Assembly (NCBI GenBank): GCA_902782655.1
Contig: CACZNY010000133.1
Coordinates: 1 to 6,625, forward strand
Direction: 5' to 3'
Length of the DNA stretch: 6,625 nucleotides
Source of the DNA: an uncultured Lachnospiraceae bacterium
GTDB taxonomy: Bacteria > Bacillota > Clostridia > Lachnospirales > Lachnospiraceae
In this document: piece by piece, positions 1-6,625 of the stretch
Layout: every line of letters begins with the position of its first letter
How positions within the stretch are numbered: the stretch's first letter is position 1
Translations under genes and position numbers: made by a program
The notes under the pieces: generated by a model
The model's database searches: none
What the model saw: only the letters and a program-made list of their open reading frames with translations
Told to the model about the DNA's origin: nothing

Positions 1-2031
1 GAGACCTCTCTTGTAATTCCTTGAAATCCTGTCCACCTGATCCTGAGCTTTGTCAAGCAGCTCCTGCTTCTCTGAAGGAACAGTCATGTCCGAGATGGAA
101 ACACTCATGGCTGCAATAGTGGAATAATGGTATCCCATATCCTTAATATGATCCAGCACCTCAGCCGTCTTTATAGCTCCATGAGTATTGATGACCTTGG
201 TTATTATCTGCTTAAGCTTCTTTTTTCCGACAAGAAAGTCTATTTCAAGCGCGAGCTCATTGCCCTTTACGGATCTGTCAACAAAGCCGAGATCCTGAGG
301 CACTATCTCATTGAATAAAAACCTTCCGAGAGTGGATTCCACGATACCGCTCTGCACCTTCTTGTCGATCCTGCGGGATATCATCACCCCTATTTTTGAA
401 TGAAGAGTGATTATACCGTTTTCATGCGCAAGAATAGCCTCACTCACGCTCTTGAATTTTTTACCCTCGCCGGGCTCTCCCTCCCGGACCTGAGTAAGGT
501 AATAGCAGCCCAGCACCATATCCTGAGTAGGCACATTCACCGGCCCGCCGTCTGCAGGCTTCAGCAGGTTATTGGGCATAAGCATGAGGAAACGGCTTTC
601 TGCCTGAGCCTCCACGGAAAGCGGAAGGTGAACCGCCATCTGGTCTCCGTCAAAGTCGGCATTGAAAGGGGTGCATGCAAGGGGATGCAGCTTGATAGCC
701 TTACCCTCTACCAGCACCGGCTCAAAAGCCTGTATACCAAGTCTGTGAAGCGTAGGAGCACGGTTCAGCATGACCGGGTGCTCATGTATAACCTTCTCGA
801 GCACATCCCATACCTCGGGATCGAGGCGCTCGACCATTTTTTTTGCATTCTTAATATTATGTGAGGTGCCGTTTGACACCAGCTCTTTCATGACAAAGGG
901 CTTGAACAGTTCTATAGCCATTTCCTTGGGAAGACCGCACTGCCATATCTTAAGCTCGGGTCCTACGACGATAACGGAACGTCCGGAGTAGTCAACTCTC
1001 TTTCCAAGAAGGTTCTGTCTGAAGCGTCCACCCTTACCTTTCAGCATATCTGAAAGAGATTTTAAAGGACGGTTGCCTGGACCGGTAACAGGTCTGCCTC
1101 TGCGCCCGTTGTCAATCAGGGCATCTACAGCCTCCTGCAGCATCCTCTTCTCATTACGGACGATGATATCAGGCGTTCCAAGCTCAAGCAGCTTCTGCAG
1201 TCTGTTATTTCTGTTTATTATCCTTCTGTAAAGATCATTTAGATCAGAGGTGGCAAACCTTCCGCCATCAAGCTGTACCATAGGTCTGAGATCCGGAGGA
1301 ATGACCGGCATACAGTCAAGAACCATCCATGCAGGCTCGTTGCCGGACTCCCTAAAGGCCTCCACAACCTCAAGCCTCTTGACTATCCTGGCTCTCTTCT
1401 GTCCCGTAGCGTTCTCCAGCTCCTCCCTGAGCTCGTCGGATTCCTTATTAAGGTCTATACTCTGAAGAAGCTCTTTTACAGCTTCAGCGCCCATGCCTAC
1501 GCGGAACTTATAGCCGTAGTCTTCCCTTGCTTTCTGATATTCCTGCTCGGTAAGGATCTGCTTGTACTCAAGATCAGTCTCTCCGGGATCAAGGACAATA
1601 TATGAAGCAAAATAAAGCACCCTCTCCAATATCCTCGGAGAAAGATCAAGTATCAGCCCCATCCTGCTTGGTATCCCCTTGAAGTACCAGATATGTGAAA
1701 CCGGTGCCGCAAGCTCTATGTGTCCCATCCTTTCACGACGAACCGAAGCTTTTGTGACCTCTACTCCGCACTTGTCGCAGATGACGCCTTTGTACCTGAT
1801 CTTCTTATACTTTCCGCAGTGACACTCCCAGTCCTTCGTCGGCCCGAAAATCCTTTCGCAGAAAAGACCGTCCGGCTCAGGTTTAAGGGTTCTGTAGTTT
1901 ATGGTCTCGGGCTTTTTTACCTCCCCGTGAGACCACTCGCGGATCTTCTCAGGGCTTGCGAGCCCTATCCGTATCGCGTCAAAGGTCAACGGCTCATATT
2001 TATCTGTCTGTCTGTTAATCATTTCAGGCAT
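1..2031 (-). CDS. rpoC: RNA polymerase subunit beta' (partial, N-terminal 677 codons)
   Basis: This is the beginning of the DNA-directed RNA polymerase beta' subunit, which carries the catalytic magnesium and forms the clamp around DNA. The frame is open from the ATG at 2031 to the left edge (677 codons, no stop), so the 3' end lies outside the window; family proteins are about 1150-1400 aa. Visible landmarks: the N-terminal zinc site with C70, C72, C85 and C88 (CxC, then CxxC); the clamp-to-active-site segment around residues 270-360, including [20 protein letters not shown] and a [12 protein letters not shown] stretch; [15 protein letters not shown] at about 418-432; and the absolutely conserved NADFDGDQM, with the metal-binding aspartates D459, D461 and D463. 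The bridge helix and trigger loop lie beyond the edge. The start is set by a good Shine-Dalgarno 7 nt upstream; the next Met, at codon 4, sits too far from it. It follows rpoB after 44 nt and is almost certainly co-transcribed. No frameshift is visible. Identity is certain from the motifs. Confidence 0.98.
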   Translation of the reverse strand, partial: MPEMINRQTDKYEPLTFDAIRIGLASPEKIREWSHGEVKKPETINYRTLKPEPDGLFCERIFGPTKDWECHCGKYKKIRYKGVICDKCGVEVTKASVRRERMGHIELAAPVSHIWYFKGIPSRMGLILDLSPRILERVLYFASYIVLDPGETDLEYKQILTEQEYQKAREDYGYKFRVGMGAEAVKELLQSIDLNKESDELREELENATGQKRARIVKRLEVVEAFRESGNEPAWMVLDCMPVIPPDLRPMVQLDGGRFATSDLNDLYRRIINRNNRLQKLLELGTPDIIVRNEKRMLQEAVDALIDNGRRGRPVTGPGNRPLKSLSDMLKGKGGRFRQNLLGKRVDYSGRSVIVVGPELKIWQCGLPKEMAIELFKPFVMKELVSNGTSHNIKNAKKMVERLDPEVWDVLEKVIHEHPVMLNRAPTLHRLGIQAFEPVLVEGKAIKLHPLACTPFNADFDGDQMAVHLPLSVEAQAESRFLMLMPNNLLKPADGGPVNVPTQDMVLGCYYLTQVREGEPGEGKKFKSVSEAILAHENGIITLHSKIGVMISRRIDKKVQSGIVESTLGRFLFNEIVPQDLGFVDRSVKGNELALEIDFLVGKKKLKQIITKVINTHGAIKTAEVLDHIKDMGYHYSTIAAMSVSISDMTVPSEKQELLDKAQDQVDRISRNYKRGL

Positions 2032-2038
2032 TTGATAG

Positions 2039-2045
2039 CTCCTCT
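2039..2045 (-). promoter_or_regulatory. Shine-Dalgarno of rpoC
   Basis: On the minus strand AGAGGAG ends 7 nt before the ATG at 2031. It lies within the 44-nt rpoB-rpoC gap, so rpoC has its own ribosome entry site and does not depend on stop-start coupling. No terminator-like hairpin with a U-run is present in this gap. Confidence 0.85.
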
Positions 2046-2075
2046 CATGGCAATGCTGATGATATTTTTATCCGT

Positions 2076-5000
2076 TTATTCTGTTGCGGATGTCTCTGCC
2101 GGCTCCTCGTCAACGTAGGATTCCTCATCGATATAAGGCTCCTCGTCATCCTCCACCGTCTCCAGAGTTCCCGTTTCTCCGTCAAATTCCTGGGTGGTAA
2201 ACCCGTTGTCCCTGAACTCATCCTCTCTGCTTCCGCCGTAGAATCTGTCATCATCCAGGATATGACGCATATCCGTATCACCGAACTCCGCTGTTTCCGC
2301 GATCTCTACCTCTGTACCGTCATCCTTAAGCACACGTACATCCAGTCCCAGAGACTGTAATTCCTTCAGAAGTACCTTGAAGGACTCCGGTATTCCGGGC
2401 TCAGGTATATTCTCACCCTTTATGATCGCTTCATATGTCTTCACACGCCCTATCACATCATCGGATTTAACTGTCAATATCTCCTGTAAAGTATAGGCTG
2501 CACCGTATGCCTCCAAAGCCCATACCTCCATCTCTCCGAATCGCTGTCCGCCGAACTGTGCCTTGCCTCCCAGCGGCTGCTGTGTCACCAGAGAATAAGG
2601 ACCGGTGGATCTTGCATGGATCTTATCATCAACCATGTGATGCAGTTTGAGATAATGCATATGTCCAATGGTTACGGCATTGTCAAAGTATTCTCCGGTG
2701 CGGCCGTCTCTCAGTCTGACCTTTCCGTCCCTGCTTATCTCAACGCCTTTCCATTCCTCCCTGTGATCACGGTTTTCAGACAGGAACTCCATGACCTCGG
2801 GAAGCAGGATATCCTTATATTTCTTTTCAAAGTCTTCCCACTCGCTGTTTACATAGTCGTTTGCCAGCTCAAGCGCATCTTCTATATCTACCTCATTCGC
2901 ACCGTCAAAAACAGGTGTCGATATCTTAAACCCGAGTGCAGCTGCTGCAAGCGAAAGGTGGATCTCAAGTATCTGGCCTATATTCATACGCGAAGGCACG
3001 CCCAAAGGATTAAGGACTATATCAAGCGGTCTTCCGTTAGGCAGATACGGCATATCCTCGATAGGGAGAACCCTTGAACACACACCCTTGTTGCCATGGC
3101 GTCCGGCCATCTTATCTCCCACGCCGATCTTTCTCTTCTGTGCGATATAGATACGGACTGCCTTGTTCACTCCGGGTGAAAGCTCGTCTCCGGCTTCTCT
3201 CGTGAATACCTTGGCATCCACGACAATACCGTACTCACCGTGAGGAACCTTCAGTGAAGTATCCCTGACTTCTCTTGCTTTCTCACCAAATATCGCCCTG
3301 AGCAGTCTTTCCTCTGCCGTAAGCTCTGTCTCTCCCTTCGGAGTAACCTTACCCACAAGGATATCTCCCGCTCTCACCTCAGCACCTATACGGATGATCC
3401 CGTTTTCATCAAGATCCTTTAACGCCTCTTCACCGACGCCCGGGACATCTCTGGTGATTTCCTCGGGTCCAAGCTTGGTATCTCTGGACTCGCATTCATA
3501 CTCCTCAATATTGATAGAGGTAAATACATCGTCCCTCACAAGACGCTCACTGATAAGCACCGCGTCCTCATAGTTATATCCCTCCCAGGTCATGAATCCG
3601 ATAAGCGGATTCTTTCCTAAGGCAAGCTCACCGTTTGATGTTGAGGGGCCGTCAGCTATGACCTCTCCCGCCTCAATATGCTGTCCCTTGACCACTATGG
3701 GTCTCTGGTTGTAGCAGTTTGACTGATTGGATCTCATGAATTTGGACAGCTTATAATCCGTCTTAGTCCCGTCATCATTTGCTACCTTTATCAAATCGCT
3801 CTGCGAGAACAAAACTGTTCCGGGCTTATCTGCCAAAAGACATACGCCTGAGTCTACCGCAGCCTTAGCTTCCATACCGGTACCGATGATGGGTGCCTCC
3901 GTCTTTAAAAGCGGCACCGCCTGTCTCTGCATGTTCGATCCCATAAGCGCACGCGTAGGGTCATCGTTCTGCAGGAAAGGCACCAGAGTAGTAGCCACGG
4001 AAAAGACCTGTCTCGGAGAAACGTCCATGTAATCAAACATGCTCTTCTCGTACTGCTGTGTCTCATCCTTAAATCTTCCGGAAACCATGTGGTTCACGAA
4101 ATGCCCTTCTGCATCCAGCGGCTCTGAAGCCTGTGCCACATGGTAATTATCCTCTTCATCGGCCGTCATGTAGACAACCTCATCGGTAACTATCGGATTC
4201 TCCGGATCCTTATGATCCACTTTTCTGTAAGGAGATTCTACGAATCCATACTCATTTATCCTTGCGTAGCAGGCAAGTGAGTTAATAAGACCGATGTTAG
4301 GTCCTTCAGGTGTCTCTACAGGACACATACGTCCGTAGTGGGAATAATGGATATCCCTGACCTCCATGCCGGCACGATCCCTTGACAAGCCACCGGGTCC
4401 CAATGCAGAAAGCCTTCTCTTATGCGTAAGCTCTCCCAGCGGATTGTTCTGATCCATAAACTGTGAAAGCTGTGAAGAACCAAAGAACTCCTTGACAGCT
4501 GCCGTTACAGGCTTGATATTGATAAGCTGCTGAGCCGTCACGGTGGTTATATCCTGGGTGGTCATTCTCTCGCGGACAACTCTCTCCAATCTGGAAAGAC
4601 CTATCCTGTACTGATTCTGAAGCAGCTCACCCACAGCCCTGATCCTTCGGTTTCCCAGATGATCAATATCGTCCTTATTGCCGATCTCATACTCCAGATG
4701 CATATTGTAATTTACGGAAGCAAAGATGTCCTCGCGGGTCACATGCTTCGGTATCAGCTCAGATATGTTATGCCTTATGGCATCCTTCAGCGCCTCAGGA
4801 GTATCATTCTCCTCCATCAGCTTTTCAAGCGCAGGATAATAAACCAGCTCCGTCACGCCGTAATCCTTAGCACTCTCCCCCTTGGGGAATTCAATATAAT
4901 GATTGATATCCACCATCATGGAAGAGAGGATCTTCACATTTCTCTTTTCCGTCTGGATCAGAACGCTCTCTACAGCACTGTTCTGTATCTCATCCGCAAG

Positions 5001-5984
5001 CTCTCTCGTGACCACTGTTCCGGCCTTTGCCGCAAGCCCGTTCTTTCCGGAAAGCTTTATAACCTCACCGGTAGCCGGATCAAGCACATCCTCTGCGAGG
5101 ATCTGCCCCGAGATACGGTTCCTGAATGAAAGCTTCTTATTGAATTTATAACGCCCGACCTTCGCAAGGTCATATCTTCTCGCATCAAAGAACATACCTT
5201 CTATAAGAGTACGCGCACTCTCCTCTGCAAGAGGCTCGCCCGGACGTATCTTCTTATAGAGCTCAAGCAGACCGTCCCGGACATTCTCTCCGGGATCCTT
5301 TGTAAATGACGCTATGATCTTGGGCTCATCCCCGAACATATCAAGGATCTCCTGATTGGTACCAAGACCCAGAGCACGAAGAAGTACAGTCACCGGCACC
5401 TTTCTGGTACGATCGACGTGAACATAGAATACATCATTGGAATCGGTCTCATATTCAAGCCATGCACCTCTGTTGGGGATCACCTGGCAGGAATACAGCT
5501 TCTTACCGAACTTATCATGGTCGATACCATAATATATACCGGGAGACCTGACAAGCTGCGATACAATGACACGTTCCGCACCGTTTATGACAAAGGTACC
5601 CGTGTCGGTCATTATGGGAAGATCTCCCATAAAAATTTTCTGCTCCGTATTATCAGCCTCCGGTTTAGAAGCATTGTACAGTCTTACCGTAACCTCAAGG
5701 GGCGCAGAATATGTGGCATCTCTTGCTTTGCATTCCTCTATGCTGTATTTTACCTTTTCCTTATTGAACTGGTAATCAACAAACTCCATGGACAGATTTC
5801 CGCTATAATCATTTATAGGAGAAATATCCTCAAATGCCTCTTTCAGGCCCTCGTTGATAAACCAGCCATAAGAGGACTTTTGGACGTCTATGAGATTCGG
5901 CATTTCCAACACTTCTTTTTGTCTCTGGAAGCTCATTCTCAAGTTCTTTCCACTGTAGACCGGATAAATCCTGTTCTTTTCCAT
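2076..5984 (-). CDS. rpoB: RNA polymerase subunit beta
   Basis: This is the complete 1302-aa beta subunit of DNA-directed RNA polymerase, which pairs with beta' to form the active-site cleft and binds rifamycins. Landmarks in order: protrusion and lobe regions (about 25-500) with [27 protein letters not shown] sequence near 127-149; the rifampicin-resistance region at 501-530 ([12 protein letters not shown], then [13 protein letters not shown]); NYEDA with E806 and D807 near the active site; the flap at about 827-927; [12 protein letters not shown] with the nucleotide-contacting lysines K958 and K966; and the C-terminal clamp part at about 1121-1180 ([20 protein letters not shown]). D511, H521 and S526, equivalent to E. 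coli D516, H526 and S531, are the sensitive-type residues; position 517 is Gly where E. coli has Ser522. The length is normal for Clostridia, and the protein ends in an acidic tail. I chose the ATG at 5984 because a Shine-Dalgarno sits 6 nt upstream and the product then begins MEKNRIYP as in relatives; the frame also stays open upstream to a TTG at 6038. It is co-oriented with rplL (171-nt gap) and rpoC (44-nt gap). Confidence 0.99.
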   Translation of the reverse strand: MEKNRIYPVYSGKNLRMSFQRQKEVLEMPNLIDVQKSSYGWFINEGLKEAFEDISPINDYSGNLSMEFVDYQFNKEKVKYSIEECKARDATYSAPLEVTVRLYNASKPEADNTEQKIFMGDLPIMTDTGTFVINGAERVIVSQLVRSPGIYYGIDHDKFGKKLYSCQVIPNRGAWLEYETDSNDVFYVHVDRTRKVPVTVLLRALGLGTNQEILDMFGDEPKIIASFTKDPGENVRDGLLELYKKIRPGEPLAEESARTLIEGMFFDARRYDLAKVGRYKFNKKLSFRNRISGQILAEDVLDPATGEVIKLSGKNGLAAKAGTVVTRELADEIQNSAVESVLIQTEKRNVKILSSMMVDINHYIEFPKGESAKDYGVTELVYYPALEKLMEENDTPEALKDAIRHNISELIPKHVTREDIFASVNYNMHLEYEIGNKDDIDHLGNRRIRAVGELLQNQYRIGLSRLERVVRERMTTQDITTVTAQQLINIKPVTAAVKEFFGSSQLSQFMDQNNPLGELTHKRRLSALGPGGLSRDRAGMEVRDIHYSHYGRMCPVETPEGPNIGLINSLACYARINEYGFVESPYRKVDHKDPENPIVTDEVVYMTADEEDNYHVAQASEPLDAEGHFVNHMVSGRFKDETQQYEKSMFDYMDVSPRQVFSVATTLVPFLQNDDPTRALMGSNMQRQAVPLLKTEAPIIGTGMEAKAAVDSGVCLLADKPGTVLFSQSDLIKVANDDGTKTDYKLSKFMRSNQSNCYNQRPIVVKGQHIEAGEVIADGPSTSNGELALGKNPLIGFMTWEGYNYEDAVLISERLVRDDVFTSINIEEYECESRDTKLGPEEITRDVPGVGEEALKDLDENGIIRIGAEVRAGDILVGKVTPKGETELTAEERLLRAIFGEKAREVRDTSLKVPHGEYGIVVDAKVFTREAGDELSPGVNKAVRIYIAQKRKIGVGDKMAGRHGNKGVCSRVLPIEDMPYLPNGRPLDIVLNPLGVPSRMNIGQILEIHLSLAAAALGFKISTPVFDGANEVDIEDALELANDYVNSEWEDFEKKYKDILLPEVMEFLSENRDHREEWKGVEISRDGKVRLRDGRTGEYFDNAVTIGHMHYLKLHHMVDDKIHARSTGPYSLVTQQPLGGKAQFGGQRFGEMEVWALEAYGAAYTLQEILTVKSDDVIGRVKTYEAIIKGENIPEPGIPESFKVLLKELQSLGLDVRVLKDDGTEVEIAETAEFGDTDMRHILDDDRFYGGSREDEFRDNGFTTQEFDGETGTLETVEDDEEPYIDEESYVDEEPAETSATE
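2094..2147 (-). repeat. Three 18-nt acidic repeats at the beta C-terminus
   Basis: Codons 1280-1297 of rpoB read as three successive hexapeptides: [12 protein letters not shown] and DEEPAE. At DNA level each 18-nt unit begins GAYGAGGA, and the first and third share GACGAGGAGCC. They form most of an acidic tail after the conserved clamp sequence. The repeat is seen directly in the sequence; its origin by slipped duplication is inference. Confidence 0.75.
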
Positions 5985-5990
5985 TAAGCT

Positions 5991-5998
5991 ATCACCCC
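5991..5998 (-). promoter_or_regulatory. Shine-Dalgarno of rpoB
   Basis: On the minus strand GGGGTGAT lies 6 nt before the ATG at 5984. It matches the GGTGAT part of the 16S anti-Shine-Dalgarno complement and decides the rpoB start in favour of this ATG. The upstream in-frame TTG at 6038 has no comparable site in front of it. Confidence 0.8.
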
Positions 5999-6052
5999 AT
6001 GAAATTAAGTACGAACGACAGTTCCGCGACTCCTGCAACAGGCTTAAATACT

Positions 6053-6086
6053 GGCTTTGCCAAGGAATTTAAAGGCAAAGAAAGCC
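6053..6086 (-). promoter_or_regulatory. Candidate stem-loop in the rpoB leader
   Basis: In the transcript CUUUGCC (6080-6074) pairs perfectly with GGCAAAG (6061-6055) around a 12-nt A/U-rich loop. Because CUUU is doubled at the base, GGCUUU (6086-6081) can instead pair with AAAGCC (6058-6053), or two more G-C pairs can be added across a 4-nt bulge. No U-run follows, so it does not look like an intrinsic terminator. It lies about 70 nt before the rpoB start. It could be a processing site, a stabilising 5' structure, or chance. In E. coli the rplL-rpoB gap holds an attenuator and an RNase III site, but no sequence kinship is claimed here. A smaller hairpin (CCUG-UUG-CAGG) lies at 6032-6042. Confidence 0.4.
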
Positions 6087-6112
6087 CGTGCCGCCACAAG
6101 AGTGCAATCTAC

Positions 6113-6142
6113 ATGGTAACACAAGCTTTCTTATAAAGTCAA
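6113..6142 (-). promoter_or_regulatory. Candidate sigma-A promoter for rpoBC
   Basis: On the minus strand TTGACT (6142-6137, 5 of 6 to the -35 consensus) is followed after 18 nt by TACCAT (6118-6113, 4 of 6 to the -10 consensus). The -10 is preceded by TG one base upstream (TGTTACCAT), an extended -10 as is common in Gram-positive promoters. Transcription would begin near 6105-6108, giving a leader of roughly 120 nt before rpoB. This would supplement read-through from rplJL. It is judged from consensus match and position only. Confidence 0.45.
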
Positions 6143-6155
6143 CAATTATTTTTGA

Positions 6156-6539
6156 TTACTTAAGGGTTATCTTTGCTCCCTCTGCCTCGAGCTTAGCCTT
6201 GATATCATCAGCTGAAGCCTTGTCTGCCGCCTCTTTCAGTACCTTGGGCGCACCCTCTACGAGATCCTTAGCTTCCTTAAGTCCAAGACCGGTAACCTCA
6301 CGGACTACCTTTATAACCTTGATCTTGTTAGGTCCGACCTCTGTGAGCTCTACATCAAACTCGGTCTTCTCCTCTGCTGCTGCCGCACCGCCTGCTGCTG
6401 CGCCGCCTGCCGCTACTACTACGCCTGCTGCTGCAGACACGCCAAATTCCTCCTCGCAAGCCTTTACGAGATCGTTGAGCTCGAGAACGGTGAGCTCCTT
6501 TATAGCATCAATGATTTCTTCTTTTGTAAGCTTAGCCAT
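6156..6539 (-). CDS. rplL: 50S ribosomal protein L7/L12
   Basis: This is the complete 127-aa acidic stalk protein of the large ribosomal subunit. As dimers bound to L10 it recruits and stimulates the translational GTPases (IF2, EF-Tu, EF-G, RF3). Three parts are visible: the N-terminal dimerisation and L10-binding domain (about 1-33, [20 protein letters not shown]); a flexible Ala/Gly hinge (about 36-55); and the C-terminal factor-binding domain (about 59-127), with [20 protein letters not shown] followed by [18 protein letters not shown], the helix and loop that contact GTPases. The length is normal for the family (about 120-130 aa). The ATG at 6539 begins only 2 nt after the rplJ stop and has a Shine-Dalgarno 10 nt upstream inside rplJ. 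This arrangement fits coupled translation. L7/L12 is made in several copies per L10, so strong independent initiation at this site would also be expected. No defect is visible. Confidence 0.99.
   Translation of the reverse strand: MAKLTKEEIIDAIKELTVLELNDLVKACEEEFGVSAAAGVVVAAGGAAAGGAAAAEEKTEFDVELTEVGPNKIKVIKVVREVTGLGLKEAKDLVEGAPKVLKEAADKASADDIKAKLEAEGAKITLK
6381..6410 (-). repeat. Two tandem 15-nt units in the L7/L12 hinge
   Basis: Codons 44-53 of rplL consist of two units, GCAGGCGGCGCAGCA and GCAGGCGGTGCGGCA, which match at 13 of 15 bases and each encode AGGAA. They lie in the flexible hinge, where length variation is tolerated in the family. Confidence 0.7.
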
Positions 6540-6541
6540 TT

Positions 6542-6625
6542 TTACTTATCCTCCTCTGTCTTTGTTTCCTCTGCCTCAGGAGCTGCTGCATCCGCAGGAG
6601 CCGCCTCTTCTGTCTTTGCTTCCTC
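6542..6625 (-). CDS. rplJ: 50S ribosomal protein L10 (partial, C-terminal tail)
   Basis: The frame enters at the right edge and ends at the TAA at 6544-6542, leaving 27 codons. The peptide is a low-complexity tail rich in Glu, Ala, Pro and Lys ([20 protein letters not shown], then TKTEEDK). No conserved L10 domain is inside the window. The call rests on position, since the gene directly upstream of rplL in this conserved operon is rplJ, and on the known habit of clostridial L10 proteins to carry such acidic extensions. L10 anchors the L7/L12 dimers to 23S rRNA and is the usual autogenous repressor of the operon through a leader upstream of rplJ, which is not in this window. Only 2 nt separate its stop from the rplL ATG. 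Another upstream gene with an acidic tail is possible but unlikely. Confidence 0.85.
   Translation of the reverse strand, partial: EEAKTEEAAPADAAAPEAEETKTEEDK
6550..6555 (-). promoter_or_regulatory. Shine-Dalgarno of rplL inside rplJ
   Basis: AGGAGG on the minus strand lies 10 nt before the rplL ATG at 6539. It is built from the Glu-Glu-Asp codons (GAG GAG GAT) at the end of rplJ, so the acidic tail of L10 also supplies the ribosome-binding site of L7/L12. Confidence 0.85.
6551..6625 (-). repeat. Duplicated EE(A/T)KTEE module in the L10 tail
   Basis: Two 21-nt segments, at 6625-6605 and 6571-6551, match at 19 of 21 bases and encode EEAKTEE and EETKTEE. Between them GCTCCT (Ala-Pro) also occurs twice in similar surroundings. 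The downstream copy contains most of the rplL Shine-Dalgarno. The upstream copy reaches the window edge, so more copies may lie beyond it. Confidence 0.7.

Noticed and set aside
400..864. Plus-strand open frame of 154 codons opposite rpoC
   Set aside because: It lies wholly antisense to the conserved beta' active-site region, gives a peptide with no recognisable motif, and has no convincing ribosome-binding site. It is a shadow of rpoC, as are the other plus-strand frames over rpoC and rpoB.
2019..2048. Nine-codon minus-strand mini-ORF (ATG at 2048) overlapping the rpoC start
   Set aside because: It uses an ATG with no Shine-Dalgarno at suitable spacing, and the Shine-Dalgarno of rpoC lies inside it. 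It is best read as chance.
2032..2075. Terminator or regulatory hairpin between rpoB and rpoC
   Set aside because: Only a weak 4-bp A/U stem (GAUA/UAUC) is present, with no G/C-rich stem or U-run. The gap looks like a plain spacer with a ribosome-binding site.
2045..2281. Second minus-strand frame of 78 codons at the end of rpoB
   Set aside because: It overlaps the rpoB 3' end in another frame, and its Arg/Ser/Met-rich peptide is what a shifted reading of acidic codons gives. There is no independent evidence for a gene.
4394..4484. Rifampicin-resistance mutation in rpoB
   Set aside because: All major resistance positions carry the sensitive-type residue. Gly517, where E. coli has Ser522, is at a position that varies naturally between phyla (Ala in Bacillus), so it is not evidence of resistance.
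5418..5987. Plus-strand open frame of 189 codons opposite the rpoB 5' end
   Set aside because: It is antisense to the conserved N-terminal region of beta, and its sequence is explained by the codon usage of rpoB. It has no family resemblance or start signal of its own.
5985..6038. Longer rpoB starting at the in-frame TTG at 6038, adding 18 residues
   Set aside because: The extension would begin at a rare start codon with no Shine-Dalgarno before it and has no counterpart in known beta subunits. The ATG at 5984 has a good Shine-Dalgarno and the expected N-terminus.

Overview
The window is one contiguous piece of a ribosomal-protein / RNA-polymerase operon, read entirely on the minus strand. 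In order of transcription it holds the 3' end of rplJ (ribosomal protein L10), complete rplL (L7/L12), complete rpoB (RNA polymerase beta) and the first 677 codons of rpoC (beta'). rplJ runs off the right edge and rpoC off the left edge. I see no rRNA, tRNA, mobile element, CRISPR array or plus-strand gene.

The proteins point to an anaerobic Firmicute of class Clostridia, most likely a Lachnospiraceae-like lineage. The evidence is the Firmicutes-style beta architecture (no large gammaproteobacterial insertions), the start of beta (MEKNRIYP...), the CxC/CxxC zinc site of beta', the wording of L7/L12 (a [17 protein letters not shown] block followed by [19 protein letters not shown]), Ala/Glu-rich acidic tails, and frequent AGA/AGG and ATA codons. 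This placement rests on recalled family resemblance, not on a search.

Layout from right to left: the rplJ end (6542-6625) is a low-complexity Glu/Ala/Pro/Lys tail. Only 2 nt separate its stop codon from the rplL start, and the rplL Shine-Dalgarno lies inside the last rplJ codons, so the two are probably translationally linked. rplL occupies 6156-6539. A 171-nt gap (5985-6155) follows. It holds a candidate sigma-A promoter with an extended -10 and a candidate stem-loop, and it is the only place in the window where RNA polymerase genes could be controlled separately from the ribosomal stalk genes. rpoB (2076-5984) is followed after 44 nt by rpoC (2031 to the left edge), with no terminator between them.

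Functionally, L10 and L7/L12 build the ribosomal stalk that recruits translational GTPases, while beta and beta' form the catalytic core of RNA polymerase. Catalytic residues of both polymerase subunits are intact. This is a core housekeeping region and I found no new biological system in it. The observations worth a second look are the rplL-rpoB gap and three short in-frame repeats in the tail or hinge regions of L10, L7/L12 and beta.
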